Assembly: GCA_958510825.1 (NCBI GenBank)
Contig: OY294049.1
Coordinates: 35,058,774-35,122,773 of the forward strand
Reading direction: 5' to 3'
Length of the DNA stretch: 64,000 nucleotides
Source: Brachypterus glaber
Taxonomy: Eukaryota > Arthropoda > Insecta > Coleoptera > Kateretidae
Shown here: in pieces, positions 24,201 to 39,200 of the stretch
Numbering within the stretch: position 1 is the stretch's first letter
How the letters are laid out: every line of letters starts with the position of its first letter
The notes under the pieces: model-generated
The model's input: only the letters and a program-made list of their open reading frames with translations
What the model was told of the DNA's origin: nothing
Databases searched by the model: none
Position numbers and translations under genes: made by a program

Positions 24201-27200
24201 TCAATAGTTAAGTCACTTACTGCAGTACTGCGCTAGGCTTGCAAGCATGTTCATAAAAGTCAACCTATAAAAACTGTCATTACATTTTATAAAAAGAATA
24301 TTTTGAGGTATTTTTTGTTAAATAATAAAGTAATAACAATAATTATAAATAGTAATACATTCATATTTAATTATTAATTAGTTTTAGGTATGAAATCTTG
24401 TTGTAAAAGAGAAATACTGAAAAACAAAATACTACAGCGATTCTCACTAGAATTTTCTACAGTAGAAAATTCCCAATATAATATGATTGGACAGAAATAA
24501 ACACGTGGCCAGAAATATTGTTAAGTGATTGGTCAATAAAAACGTTAAAAAATAATCAATAAAAACGCATTTAAATGTAAAATTTCACGTCTCGAAAGAT
24601 GAAAAAAAAAAACCGAATGTAAATTGTCTGCGCCATCTAGACACTATCTTTTAGTTTACTATTCCAATTCACGGCTCATTTGATGTGATAACGAACTCGA
24701 TTTATAAATAATGCTCTTGTTTTAATCTTCTAAACACTGTCTTATCGTATTTATATCGTTTTCATTCTATAAATAATCAAAATAATCTTACTGTACGTGA
24801 CGAAACGACACTATTCTTATTAGATTTCAAAGTTTGATTTCTAGAAAACATAACGTTCCGCGTAAAGAGGACTAAGTGCCTATTCACAAGCTCGCATAAG
24901 AACATAAAACATAACAATGCCTTGATGGGCCGCCATGTATCTTGTTAGCCAATCACGCCATCGCGTTCTTATGTTTTATGTTCTTATGCAAGCTTCTGGA
25001 TATGCCTTAACTCGGTCTTTCGCGCTGTTGCCAAATTGAGCAATAAAATAAAATCTATAGGTTACTTTCATTTTCTGTTAAATTCCTGATGATAACTATC
25101 AATATTATCGAAACATGGAATTTTATATAGCCTATGTCACACGCGTGCTCAAGACAAATCTTTTGTAGCCTGAATCAACCCAGTAGTTTAGGCTCTAAAG
25201 GGGAACATGCAAAAATAAAACTCTCCATTCGCGTTGCTACCCAGCAAAACATTACCCGTGTGATGGCCCGTGGGTAAAGTCGGGTAAAAGTAAAACATGA
25301 TTGGATAAATAATTAATTATAGTTTATTATTAATACAGTCATTTTTTTACACAAACTAATGGATACCTACATTTTTAATTCTCTGGAGGGGGACGATCGC
25401 CCCTACCCCCCTTGACCCGTACCTGATTACCTAATGAAAATGTTTTTTAAAAGCAAATTAAAATATGAGATTGTTATTAAATGTATAAATATAAACGATA
25501 TGTGTGACATAAAAATGGTATATTTACGACATACATTGTTGCGAATAAACAAGCCGTGAAGATATATAATGCTTCCCTTTCTATAGTATACTCCTCGAAG
25601 TTAAAGGTAGTATTTTTCTCGTTTATATTGAAATATATTTTTTTTTCTTGATCCGCCGCGCTCGCTATCAGTTAAAAGTCAGGAAATTTGATAAACTGTA
25701 AAAAAATCAGGGAAAATTATTACTAAAACAAGAATGCATTCGTAAAGTTCTACCAATCCATCGACCCATTTTACAGAAAAAAAAGTAAAAAAAATAATAA
25801 AACCATAACTCAAAAACAAAACAGCATATTAAATTTTTTGCACATATTGGGTTTAAAAACTTTTTTGCGTGTAGGGAAATTAGGGAAAATTCTAAATTTC
25901 AATCAGGGAAAAATCAGGGAATCTTAATTCGCAAAATATGTGATCACCCTGCCTATAACTTTTTGTCTTTAAATGGACTTTTTCAAATTTGGTATGATGA
26001 TGATGATGATATGAATAAAAGTATGTTTTTTTCTTAAAAGGTGACTTTGACCCTTCTATTTTTTTCGATTTTTTAAAAAGTTTAGCCTAATAATGAAATA
26101 AAAATGGTCACCAGCACTCCGACTTTAGGGGGGAATTTCGCGGCTTAAAGTAAACGTATAATAATAATATTCCTACTCCTACTCCTACTCATCTGCTGTA
26201 AAGCTGCGTGAAGTGTGGTAGTAAAATATGTATGTATAAATAAATTTTTTAATTAATTACTAGCCATTTTGATATGATATTATTTAAATAAATACAATTA
26301 TTTTTAAGACAAGAGGTCGGATTCATGAAAGCTATCACTTACAGTAAAAGATAGCCGCTACGGGGTTCACGAAAAATATCGATGATAAAATTTTAAAATT
26401 TATTTCTGTCAAAAGTCAAAGCTGACAAAAAAAATAATTTTTTGGTATATATTTTATATGTTAAGGGGTCGCAATGGAGGCAGGGTAGACAAGGGGGAGT
26501 TTTTTAATTGTAAAGGGGGTCGCATGATACATAATTTTAAAGCTAATATAATTTTCTATTCGACCATATATCTTTTATTTACCTTTTTTTGAGTGGTTTG
26601 AAAAGGTGTTGAAAATGGGAATTTTCGTCAGTGTCGTAAAAAAAAAATTAAAAAAAAAAATATGATTAATTTCATGATGAATAAATGTAAATTATACTTT
26701 TAAACTAATTTTAAATTATATAAATGAAAATTAAAAAAAAAATCCAAGAAAATATCACCTTTAAACAAAAAAATAAAATTTTAACTATACCAAAAAAAAA
26801 AATAAAAATAAAAATTTATATGGTAGAAAAAAAAAATTAATTAAGCTTTAGAACGATGTATCACAGAACCCCCCTTTTCTGTTAAAAATATCTTCCCCAT
26901 TGCCCACTGCCTTCATTGTGCCCCCTAAATATATCAAATATATACCAAAAAAATATTTGGGTTATGTTATTTACGTGTTCCAAATTTTAAGTTGATATTT
27001 TAAGCCGTTTAAAAGTTAAAGGGGCGGCTTTAGACACCACTGTATGTTTCATGAGGTTAACACGCGTATTTGTAATAATATTTGTTCAAAAAAACACATT
27101 GATAAAAATTTGTCAAATTAATTTTGTCTACGAACCTTTATCTTAAGAATAAGTGGGTCAGTACTAATTAATATATTCTTAAAATAGATAAATTTCGAAA

Positions 27201-30200
27201 ATATGACGTTTTTTGGAAAATGCGCAATAAGTTTTATCTCCAGTATATAGATATTGAAAGGTCGCATGTGCCCTAATTTTGGTATTAAAATTTTTAATAT
27301 TAACGAAAATTTTCAAAATAATATGATGCTTATACGGTGCTTTTCTGAATAATACGTACCGTCAACTTAAAATAATTTGATTTTTTAAATTTGACTTGCT
27401 CTGACTTCAAAAAAGTGATAATCGCTACGCTACGCATTCCATTTTATACTATTCATAGTAAATGGTTTATTGCATTTTCTCAAAAACCCCTCATAAATTT
27501 TTTGTTTACTTTCAATATGTTGGTTGCTATATGTTGGTTTTCATTATCGCATCTAGATTTCCAGATATATCACATAAAGTCAACATGTTTTATAGGGCGA
27601 AGTATACCCTGGGATCAGAGTTACCGCAGTTAACGGTACTGTATTAGTTATGACTATATTTACAAGAGAGCGAACTATCGCAGTTATAGTTGAGAAAAAG
27701 ATGAAAGTCGCTTGTAAAACAAGTTTACACTACTATATTTCAAAAACGCTTTGACCCAGTGACTTGAAATTTGGAACAAAGATTTTCTAAGTAGTAAACT
27801 AAATTTGTTCCAAATTTCAAGTCTCTATGTCAAAGATTTCTTGAAATATCGTAGTGTAAAGTTGTTTTGCAAGCGACTTGCATCTTTTTCTCTACTATAT
27901 TACTACCCATGTTAACGCCCTTATCTGCGGTATTTACGAGTATTTTTAATCGTGAGTTATAAATCTTACCCTCTTGAACAACAGGGTCAAAGTTAATAAT
28001 CGGCATTTAGCTGTAATAAAAGGCCGTGAAAACAGTGAAGATTTATGAATAATGATTTTGCTAGACTACGTTTACACGATAAACAACTAATACCGTTTTT
28101 TTTATTTTCAGGTCCATTAAAACCTTACTTGTCGAGAAGGGCGCTGATCCCAATTTGGTTTTGCACAAAAAGGGCATATCCCCTTTTCATCTGGCCATTG
28201 GTTTGGACTCTAACGATTTTGCAATCATTCTTACCAACCTTATTTTGCAACACGGAGGCAACCCTAATATAAAGTAAGTTGTTTTTTATACAGTTATACT
28301 GGGTGAGTTTTATTAAAGTCCACCCCTAAAATTAAGATTAATCTTTATTAGATAAAAATGAAAATTGGGTGATTCATATAATTTTACATTCGCTATAAAA
28401 TGGCGGATTTATATAATTTTACATTGGCTATAAAATAGCCGATATATATTTTTTTTCACAAAAAAACAATCAGTTTTCGGCTGAATTCAAAAATGTAAAA
28501 AATTGCAGGTTGTTCCATTGAAAAAAACATATTTATGCCACTTTCGGCGAAACCGGAAGTGAAACAAAAAAAAATAAATCCGCCATTTTATAGCCAAGTT
28601 TCGTTTTTATCAAATGAAGATTAATCTTAATTTTGCGGGTGGACATAAATAAAACTCGCCCTAAAAATCTGTTACGGCCACCCTAACGATCATTATATTT
28701 TTTTCATTTTGTACTAATGTGTCTGGCGTTATCTTTATGACAGGAAGGGTAAAGAGCATAATTGCAGCTTATTTCTTGAAATAACCAGAAAAAAATATTT
28801 TTCTGACGTCAGTGAAATAAAGAAACACCAGAAAAAAACCAACAGAATCATAAAATCTATTTTAGTTCTGATAAAGCAGTACAATAATTATTGACCTATC
28901 TCGTTTATAGAGTCTATAATGTGTAAAATGTATGTAAAGGAACATTTTAGTTAAGGCGCCTTTTCACGGAGCAATTTATACGCAAGTTTGGTGCTATGCA
29001 AGTTTGCTGCCAGATATAGCATGAGGACAATTACACATTCATTTGCTTTTTCACGGAACAAGTTATACGAATATTATACGCTATATATTGCAAGTTAAAC
29101 AATGCTGCGAAACAGACAATTTTGACGTGTCTCAGCATTTGTTGACAAAAACTTAACCTAGCATTTGCTTTTTTAAGGAAGCCTTTTAGTTAGACAGACC
29201 GGCCTATTATTAATAATTATTATTAACATGTCCAGTTGCTACTTTATTAGTAAAAAGAAATCGATTTAGTAACTTTTTCCAGGTTGGTACGACGAAAATA
29301 ACTATAAATCTTGCATGAAAATAGTCGAAAATAGAACTTTTCCTAATAATTTGATGGCTCGAAAATAGCATCAAATTTGCCTGAAGGCATGCGCAGTTAC
29401 TGAATGATTCTTGCAACAAAATTGCATAGCACCAAACTTACGTACAAATTGTTCCGTGAAAAGGCGCTACACTTCAGTACACCCAACAGGGAAAAATTAA
29501 CAATGCGGCGATTTAAGTTTACCATATCCTCGGTGAGACTGTTTCACATCTCTATTCTTTTACGTGTCTACTCTTTTACATCTCTACTCATTTACTTCTT
29601 GATTTGTTTACTGCTCCTATCTATGTATATTAAATTTATATACAGTGACGTTAAATAAACGAGTAGAGAAGTAAAAGAGAAGAGACGTAAAATGGTAGAG
29701 ATGTAAAAGAGTAGAGACGTGACTCCGCCCTCGGTAAGTTAAAAATAGATTTTTAGGGTACCCCATTTCACCACAGTTTTGGGGCTTCTAGCACCATAAG
29801 GAGCCGGATCCAGGACCCTGCGATTTGGAATTAACTTAATTTAAAGTACTTTAAGACATATATAAAATACAGCCGGGAAAAAATAATGAACTAAAAATAG
29901 TCATCAGCTCTTAGAATATAACACATTTTGATCTAGGGTCATTTTTTACGATTTTGGCAATTTAAAAACCTGTGTATAATAGTAATAATTTATTACAATT
30001 GTAAACATGATTAAAACACTAATTAGTGAAAAAAACAATTGTTTACTATGAATCAAAGAATGACCATTAATAAAAATATCCATTCATAATTAGTATAAAA
30101 AATTTCCGACAAAAATTCTTTGTTATTCCATAAACTTTCATCAGATTTCATGTGGCATACATTTTGATCTAGGGTCATTTTTTACGATTTTGGCAATTTA

Positions 30201-33200
30201 AAAACCTGTGTATAATAGTAATAATTTATTACAATTGTAAACATGATTAAAACACTAATTAGTGAAAAAAACAATTGTTTACTATGAATCAAAGAATGAC
30301 CATTAATAAAAATATCCATTCATAATTAGTATAAAAAATTTCCGACAAAAATTCTTTGTTATTCCATAAACTTTCATCAGATTTCATGTGGCATACATTG
30401 TTTTTTGTATTTTTAAATTCCTAATAATTTTTTTTTGTCTAGAAAAAAAAAATGTTTTCAATTTTTTTTTTAATTTTTCGTTTTTTAGAAAAAGAAATTA
30501 AAAAAAAAGTTATATTAATATGTATATGCAGGGGATACGAATTCTACTTTTAAGTGTATACCAAAAGGATGGATTATCTTGATGATACAATAATATGCAT
30601 TAAATCCATTTTTATTTTAAACTGGCCATTTGACCCTTGTACCGGAGAAATATCAAGTCTCACGCACCGCTCAATATCTTTGAAAACTATTGACATTGTC
30701 GCGGCAACAAGAAGCTTAATTTAATTTATGCTATAAGAATAGCGTTCTTATTTATTTAGATTTATAACTACAGATCGGTAAAACGTATTCATATATAGTC
30801 CAATCAAATAATAAATGTAAATTGCACTAAATGGACACGCTGATATTTTAAAGGGTAGTAGTGGATGGTGACAGGACACTACTGTTAGTTTTTCACCGGG
30901 TGATTTGCGTAAGGGCGGATACCCCCTATCTTGAATTTTAGGGGTGAGTTGCTTAATAAGCATCTTACGATAAAAATTTTGTTAAGGAGGAAATTTCTAA
31001 CAATTTTTGTTTGGATCATTTTTTTAATATAGTAATAACAATCAAGTTAATTCAAAAAATAGCCATGTTGGAGGTGAAATTGTTTTTTCCCATTTTTCAG
31101 CCAAACTGGTTATGGATACCTACAGCCCTTAAAATGTTGGCGGGGGGTATGGGGGGGATTTTTTTTAATGAAAGGAGGGTCGTGTGATACATCATTTTAA
31201 AGAAAATAAAATTCTCTATTGGACTGTTTATTTTCTATACAATTTTTTTAAGGTTTTGATTTTTTAATTTTTTGTGCGATGTTTTAAGTTTTTTTTGTAT
31301 ATTTTTAATTATGTCAATTAAAATTAGTTTAAAAGTATAATTTACGTTTTTTCATCATGAAATTAGTAATTTAAAAAAAAATGATAGATTAGAGATGATT
31401 AGAGAAATTTTAACAAAAATACCCTATTTTAAACCCAAAAAAAAATATCTCTTCTGGTTTACGAGGAAATCGCTGGGTAAAAAGTGTTGGGACACCCGGT
31501 ATCTTCACAGCTTGTTTACATTTATAATCGTTACAGATCAGACGATGGACTCACGCCCATACACATTGCTGCAGCTTGGGGCAGACTGGAGATCCTTCAG
31601 CTGCTGCTCAGCTGCGGAGGCGATCCGGAGGTCCGGGACATTAATATGAAGACTGCTCTTCACTATGCCAAGGAGGAGAACTTTAAAGAATGCCTTGAGT
31701 TGCTCAGAGCATTTGTTCCCAACAGAAACGAATTTATTTATAATAATTCGGAGGAGCCGCTAGGTTATCACTTGGTTCTAGGTAAGTAAATCAAGGTTTA
31801 ATCTTTTCTAAATAAAATTAATCAATTATGAGTTATTATTAAACTCTTGAGGGACATAGTCACATACCAAGTGAGTTTTATAAATATGGGATAGTCTTCT
31901 GGGGACAAAGCACTAACGTACAGGAAGTATTTGCACTTCAGAAAAGAACGCTTGGGGTCATGATAGGCTTAAACTTTAATGAGTCATGCAGAGGCTATTT
32001 CAGGAGAAACAATATTTTAACACTCATAGGAGTTTATATCTATGAACTGTTAATGTTTATGTATAAAAACATTCACCTTTTTAATAGGAATGTAAGTGCC
32101 AGAAGCTTGTACTACAACTTCCCTATTCATAGGTTAACACTTTATGAATAGAGCTGCTTCTATGCATGTGTAGAAACTTTAATATATTTAAAGTTATCTG
32201 GTGTCTATCCTCCAAGGGAGTACAGTTATAATGTGCTGCTAAGTCAGTTTGATTTTCAGTCATTGGGGCTACGTATACGTATACGTATATGTATACGTAT
32301 ACGGAAAAAAAAAATTATAGCTAGGAGCGCTATAACACACATACCAAGCAAATTATAATCGCTTATTATATAAATACAAGGCTTTCTCTTACAATTATGG
32401 CAGTCAGTGTAAAAATTTATATGAAATACTTTAATTGTTTAGTGAATAATAAAATATAACAAATAGTATGGCATTTATAGCTTAAATAGATTTAATTATT
32501 GTCCGTGCTAATAAATTTTATAATATAATAAAATTTCTGTAAATTTATAATAGTGCCTGTAATAAATATAATCGTGTCTGTAATATATATATAATCGTTT
32601 CCAATTTATTTTTAACATTATTAGTTATTGTGTCCCTTATAATCTATAGCTTAAATCACTATAATTTGCCACTGTTACCAAATATCTTATAATGTATAGC
32701 GCAGAGCCCACTAATTTCTTTCCGTGTAGAATATTGGCAAGTATAAAGTTCTTGTACTTTACTTTACATGGAAGAATAGATTCTCAGTTTATTATTTTAA
32801 ATCTAAACTTTTGCGTGCCTCATAGCACAAGAACACGAATAACATTTTACAAGCAAGTATCAATAACTAATGTAATTCGTAGCAGTCCAATATTAAACAT
32901 GATAATTTGGGTGTCTATTTTGATGAACAACTGACTTTTAAATTTCATATTTCTACAGTCTGTATAATCTTCTGTAATTTGTTTGGGTCTTTAAGAGACA
33001 GGCTCAGTGCCTATGGCTCATTTGTCTAAAATTTGAATTAGTTTGAATGGATAATTGTGGGAGTGTCTCTGCTCACTGATGCTGATTTGCATCTGTCATG
33101 AAATTTTGGGTGTGACGAGGAAGGTGGGAGGGGGATTAGGGGGGATGGAGATGCACCTGTCCTGTGTTTGTGGGCACCATTACTGGTTGAGGACATTTTT

Positions 33201-36200
33201 GATCTTTTTGTAAGTGTAGTGGATTTCGTGATCGTAATCTAGAAAATTTGAGATGAGGGGCAGTCTGTATAAAGTCTTCTAAAATGCTTGGTTTTATTCT
33301 TAGAAATTGTGCAGACCTGGATGTATGGACTGTTAGATCTGTTTATATGTCATTGGTTAGATCTAACTTGGAGTACTGTTCAGCGGTTTGGACACCATAT
33401 TATCATAATGATATTTACAGTTTGGAAAAAGTGCAAAATAAATTTTTAAGATTTTGTGCCTTCAAATTAAACGCGTTTATTGTCAACCATGACTACAGTA
33501 ATATTTTGAACAGCATTAATTTAACTACTTTGCGAAAGCGTAGAAGTATTTGTGATATTTGTTTCCTTTTTAAAATTCTAAATGGATATATTAATTCTCC
33601 GGATGTTCTTGAATTGCTTGATATAAGGGTTCCTATCACAGACACAAGACAGACAAATTTATTCTATACTCATCATCATCATACTAATTATATGGTATTT
33701 TCTCCTATAAATAGGATGATGAATATGGTTAATAATCATAATATTGAAGTAGTAGGGATTACTTACAATAGTTTAAAATCTCATCTGTTTCGTGTTCTAC
33801 CTTGATCTCCAAACTAATTAATTATTTGATCTTATATATAATACTATATATAGTATTCGTATCTTACTTGGTTCCTATACTTGTTAAGTTTTATAGATTT
33901 AAATATTATTCTTTTTCTTATATTTAATTTTTGTTAAATTTATATGTATTTTTTATTTGTAATGGGGTTTCCCGATTAAATAAAAATAAATAAATTATAA
34001 CTCGTAACACTCGAGATATTCATTTCGACTCGCTCAGTTCATTAATAGACACTTTAATTATGGTTCTTTGGTCATCTAATTAATTAATTTAGTTTTTTTT
34101 TTTGAAAAAGTAGAGTAAAACTAGGAAAAATCCCCTGAGCAGTTCCCCAAAAACTCTTAAGTTTAAATTTTGATTTTGATCTGCCAAATGGTATGGCCTG
34201 TTACAGTAGACCTCTGGGTATGTATTCTCGGGCTCGAGAGAACGCATTCCCGGGAGAAAGGTAGTGTGGGTTGCATATTGTTTCTCTCGAAACGCAAAAC
34301 TACTTATTCTTCAACTTCACTTCGCACGAAAATTGAGGAACTTTACTTCTACTACTCGGGATCGTGAGAAGCGGTCGTTCACGGAAATTTTGACATATAA
34401 GTTAGTCGCGCGCATTCGAACATAACCCCATTTTTGCTTTGGTTTTGTGTTGTTAATTTGAATACCGTTTTGTTTTATAATAGTTAATCGTAATTAATAA
34501 AAGATTTTTTATATTTATAAATTATTATACATATTATGATAATAATAATATAACGATGGATGATTTGGAAATTGTGGGGGCTGTTGCCCTTTTGGGAGAT
34601 TAATAAAATTTAGAAGGATTTTTTTTTCTGACTGCTAGTTGGCGCAGATCTTTTTCTGGTTTTATTTTCAGTAATTTCTTACTAATAATATATTATACTT
34701 CTATATAATAATTAAAAAAATATTTAAACCTCAGCACTTGTTTACAAAAAAAGTAAATTAATGACAGCTTGTCACAAGCTGCTTGTACACGCAAACTCGT
34801 GCGCATAATCTGATTGGTTAAAATCCACTAAAATACTTGGCAACGCTGCAGCCGGCTGCAGAGATCCCATCACGCTCCCTGCTCTTCAAGAATAGCATTT
34901 TTTAACTTTGGGGAACTTTGATATGATGTGATCAGTTCCCTTTCTACGAAAATTGTTCACGTTCTCTCGAGCCCAAGAATAGATACCCTGGACGGACGGA
35001 TTTTCTTCTGTTCGAGGTCGCTCGAAAGTAAAAAGTACATCGAGAATGTGATCATGCTTGGTTGTTTTTCACACTATAAGGCACCTTCTTAGCTCCATTC
35101 CCTAGTGAAGTAGTTAAAAATCAGGTCCCAGATAGAATGTGTATTTTTTTTGAAAACTTAAAAAAAAATGTAGCGTGTAAAACATAAATTAATCGAAAAG
35201 GTCAAATATTATATGTGTAAATTTATAGGCGCCGATTTTAGTAATCAATAATTATGGGTCAAAGAATATACAATATTTTTAGTTCCGGTTATCTTATTAT
35301 TTTAATTTTAGTCCAGTCAAATAATACATTTAAATTGCAATAAATGTACACGGGCTGATATTTTAAAGGGTAGTAGTGGATGGTAACAGAACACTCCTGT
35401 TAGTTTTTCACCGGGTGATTTGCCTAAGAGGTGTCCGCTATCTTAAATTCTGGGGATGAGTTGCTTAATATGCATCTTACAATAAAAATGTATATAACCA
35501 ATTTTGTTAAGGAGGAAATTTCCAACAATTTTTGTTTGGATAATTTTTTTAATATATTAATAACAATCGAGTTAATTTAAAAATAGTCATGTTATAGGTG
35601 AAACTGATTTTTTGCATTTTTCAGCAAAATTATTCATTGAACGATAAAAGTGGTTATGAGCAAACTTGTAGCTCTTGAAGTTTCATATAGTATAAATTTT
35701 CATAGGTACTTTGGTATGGTTACAGAGGGCCCACTTTAACCGTAACAAAATACTTATGAAAATGCATAGTATGTAAAACTTATAGAAGAGCTACAAGTTT
35801 GCTTATAACCACTTTTATCCTCCGACGAATAATTTGGCTGAAAAATCGAAAAAAACAATTTCACCCCCCAACATAGATATTTTTGAATATTTATAACTCG
35901 ATTGTTATTAATATAATAAAAAAATGATCCAAGCAAAAATTGTTTGAAATATTCTCCTTAACAAAATTAGTTATATGCATTTTTATCGTAAGATGCATAT
36001 CTAGCGAGATAACCGCACTCACCCCTAAAACTGAAGAAAGCGGATACCCTGGTAAGGGGTACCCCTTACGCAAATCACCCGGTGAAAAACTAAAAGGAGG
36101 GTTCTGTTACCATCCACTACTACCCTTTGAAATATCACGCCGTGTACATTTATTGCAATTTAACATAGGAATTTTTCGTTATTTGACTGGACTTTTTATT

Positions 36201-39200
36201 TATTTAAAATAAAATTATTAAAAAAATAACTTTAATATTTGATCGGCTAAACATCATAAAAAATATTATCTAATTTTTATTTTCATTTCGTAATAATTAT
36301 TATAAATTATAATAATTATAATTTATAATAAATAACACAGTACAACAGTCAAAAAATCTCGCTTCGCACCAATTTTTGAAGGGAAAACTTTAGGACCGTT
36401 GAGCGATTTTTGGTAGGGGAAAAACTTATGGATTCGCGTTACCGTCACCGATACCTCCGGTGTCGATATTTTGTTTCTTTAATAACTTTTTACCGAATTG
36501 ACGTAGAGACTTGAAATTTGAAATATAAGCCTATGGTGACTTTTGCTTTTATATCTTATAAATTGACTTAAAAACCTCCAATGCCAGACTTTTAGGAAAA
36601 AACACCTTATAAAATAGTGAAAATTAACAATTTTAAGTGCATATAGAAAAAAATCCTGACGTGACTCAAAAAATCTAATTACAGATTCGAAATCTAAGAC
36701 CCAAAATTGACTTAAAAAAATTGTTCCGATGCCAGATTTTTTTCTGTTGTACTGTGTAATTTTTACAAAATATTATTTCTAGAATAAAAAAAAATGTATT
36801 TCACATAAAATGATCATAAAATTATATTTATATTCGAGAAAATATAATTAAAAGCATTATTTAATTTTCACATAAATTTCATAATTTTATTTTTTATTAT
36901 CTTTTATTTCTTCGAACTTAATACATATAATTTTCATTAAATACACTTTTAATAATATTTTTTTTTATTAATTAGTAATAAAGTATTCGAATTTTTACAA
37001 AAACCAGTGGCGGATTTATAGGGGGTAATTACCCCCCATGACCAAAAATCCAAGACAAGAAGTGGTATGGAATGCTAGGTTAATGATTCCATTTAAACGA
37101 GTAAGGTGGGAAAAAAGTTATCGATAAATAAAAATTAAATACTTTCGTATTCTTAAAAGATAAAAATCGAATGTCGTTTTTTTCTTTAAAAAACACCGAT
37201 ATATATCGGTGTATACGTATGTATAGTTATTATGTATAGTTAATATTGTTGTGGGTAACAAATTAGTCGTCAAATGTTTCGATTTATAAAAATTTCCCTC
37301 ATAATTCGGCAAAATTATTCCGTAAGCCTATGTTTCTGTGTTTATTTTCAACTTTGATGAGTCATAACTGAGTTTACGCCGAATACTGATTATTACAGAA
37401 TAAAGGATCCTTTAGGATCTCCTAGGAGAAGGTATGTAAAAGAGTAGATGAATCGCCAAACTTCTCAGGGGTGTGATATTTGTTATACCTCTACTCTGTG
37501 ATTATCACACCCCTAAGGGGTTTGGCTATTTATCTACTCTTTTACATATCTGCAGAGTAGAGATGTTGGACTGCCCGATTATCCGGTTATTGCCGGATAC
37601 ATATAACGTCACTAGAAAACATTGTTTTGTCGGAATCTATAATTCTTTTCATATTAACCCTTTAAAGGGCAAAAGACTTTCCGATATCATATTGCTTTCA
37701 AAGTGTTTATTTGAGGTTATAATGGTAATATGTTTTCCTACGACCTAGTTAGTGCTTATTTTCCACCCGTTGCCATGACAGCGGTCGGAAAGTGACAGAA
37801 CTGATTTTACATATCTGCTGTGAGAAAACAAGAGAACGTCAAACACAAAACGTCAAATTAATAAAATTAATTTTAAGACAATTTTTGCGTTTTTTTGGAT
37901 GTTTAGGTGACAGGTCGTAGGAAAAACAGTATACGCACCTCGACGCAAACCTATTTCACTGCAGTTCGAGTGTTTTTGTTTACTCGGCTCCGCCTCGTGC
38001 ACTGAAAACTAGGTTCGCGTACTCGGTGCGTAATGTACTATTCTCTATAAACTGATCTTATTGAGGCAATAGATTCTCCCTCACAGTTTTCACTTGTCCC
38101 CTTATTTCTGGGGGAGTACCAGAATCATCACTTTACATTTCACTTTCCATTTTTATATATTTTATTACACTTAACACAGAAACACTTAACTAACTAACTT
38201 AATAATTTCAGCAGATCAGCAGAAAATTTCTGCCAGAAATGTCAAGTTATTCATTTGTTTTTTTTAATGGCCGCGAACGGCCAGCGTGATATTTATGAAT
38301 TTATAAGCTTTTTCATTAAATTTTAGTAAAATAAATAAATAGCTAATTAATTGTACTGGTAGTGAAAAAAATACTATATTTTCCACGTGAGTGAAGATTT
38401 AACATTTTAGACCGGGTCTTGCGGGCTTCGCGCTAGCGCGCTCATCCCCAAATTTGACGCAGGTCAAAAATGTTAAACTTCCCAGGTAGCAAGGGATGTT
38501 ATATTACAAGAAATTAACATCACTTTTGGGTGTATTTTTAAACTAAATCATAACATCACATAATATTGAAAAATAACATGTATTTAACATCACATTTGCA
38601 ACGTAACACGCGAGACATGTCCAAACCTAGCGAAATGTGAATATATCGCATGTCACATATTAACGTGGCTTTCACGTGAATGTCATGTTATTTTGCTTTT
38701 CACCGACGTTCTAAGCAAAAAAATCGATATAATATGATGTTGATAGAGTAAATTATTATAAGGAAATTGTATACACATTATACGATTTCCAATGGATAGG
38801 GGGCTCTGCCGGGCTTCTCAAGACCACGGACACGGATTAAAGGAATATATTCTCCGCTTAATCTGCAATTTCGTATTTAGAATCTATCTGTTTCAATCTG
38901 TGATTGTTTCAATTACTGATTGATTTTAAATCCGATTTATTTTATAGGGTTATAGCGTTTTTAATGGTTTTAATTTAGAAAAAGCTAATATATTAAAATA
39001 TTTAAATATTAAAGTACCAGTAACGGCATCCATAAGATATTAGATATAACAGGAATGTGGATTTATGATGTCACAAACACGTTATTTTCGGGATGTCATT
39101 GTGTGATGTTATTAGGGGCGGACTTAGGACATCCCCACCATGCTACATTCTTGTTAAATGAGACTACAAACTTAACATCACATGTCACATATTAACGTGA

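Noticed and set aside
33284..33805. 173-residue open frame as a host gene
   Set aside because: It matches the C-terminal part of LINE reverse transcriptases, lacks the catalytic core and is followed by an AAATA tail.
30748..36212. Short open frames at 30748-30963, 35891-36073 and 35940-36212
   Set aside because: They fall in the arms of one foldback family and mirror each other; no conserved protein is suggested.
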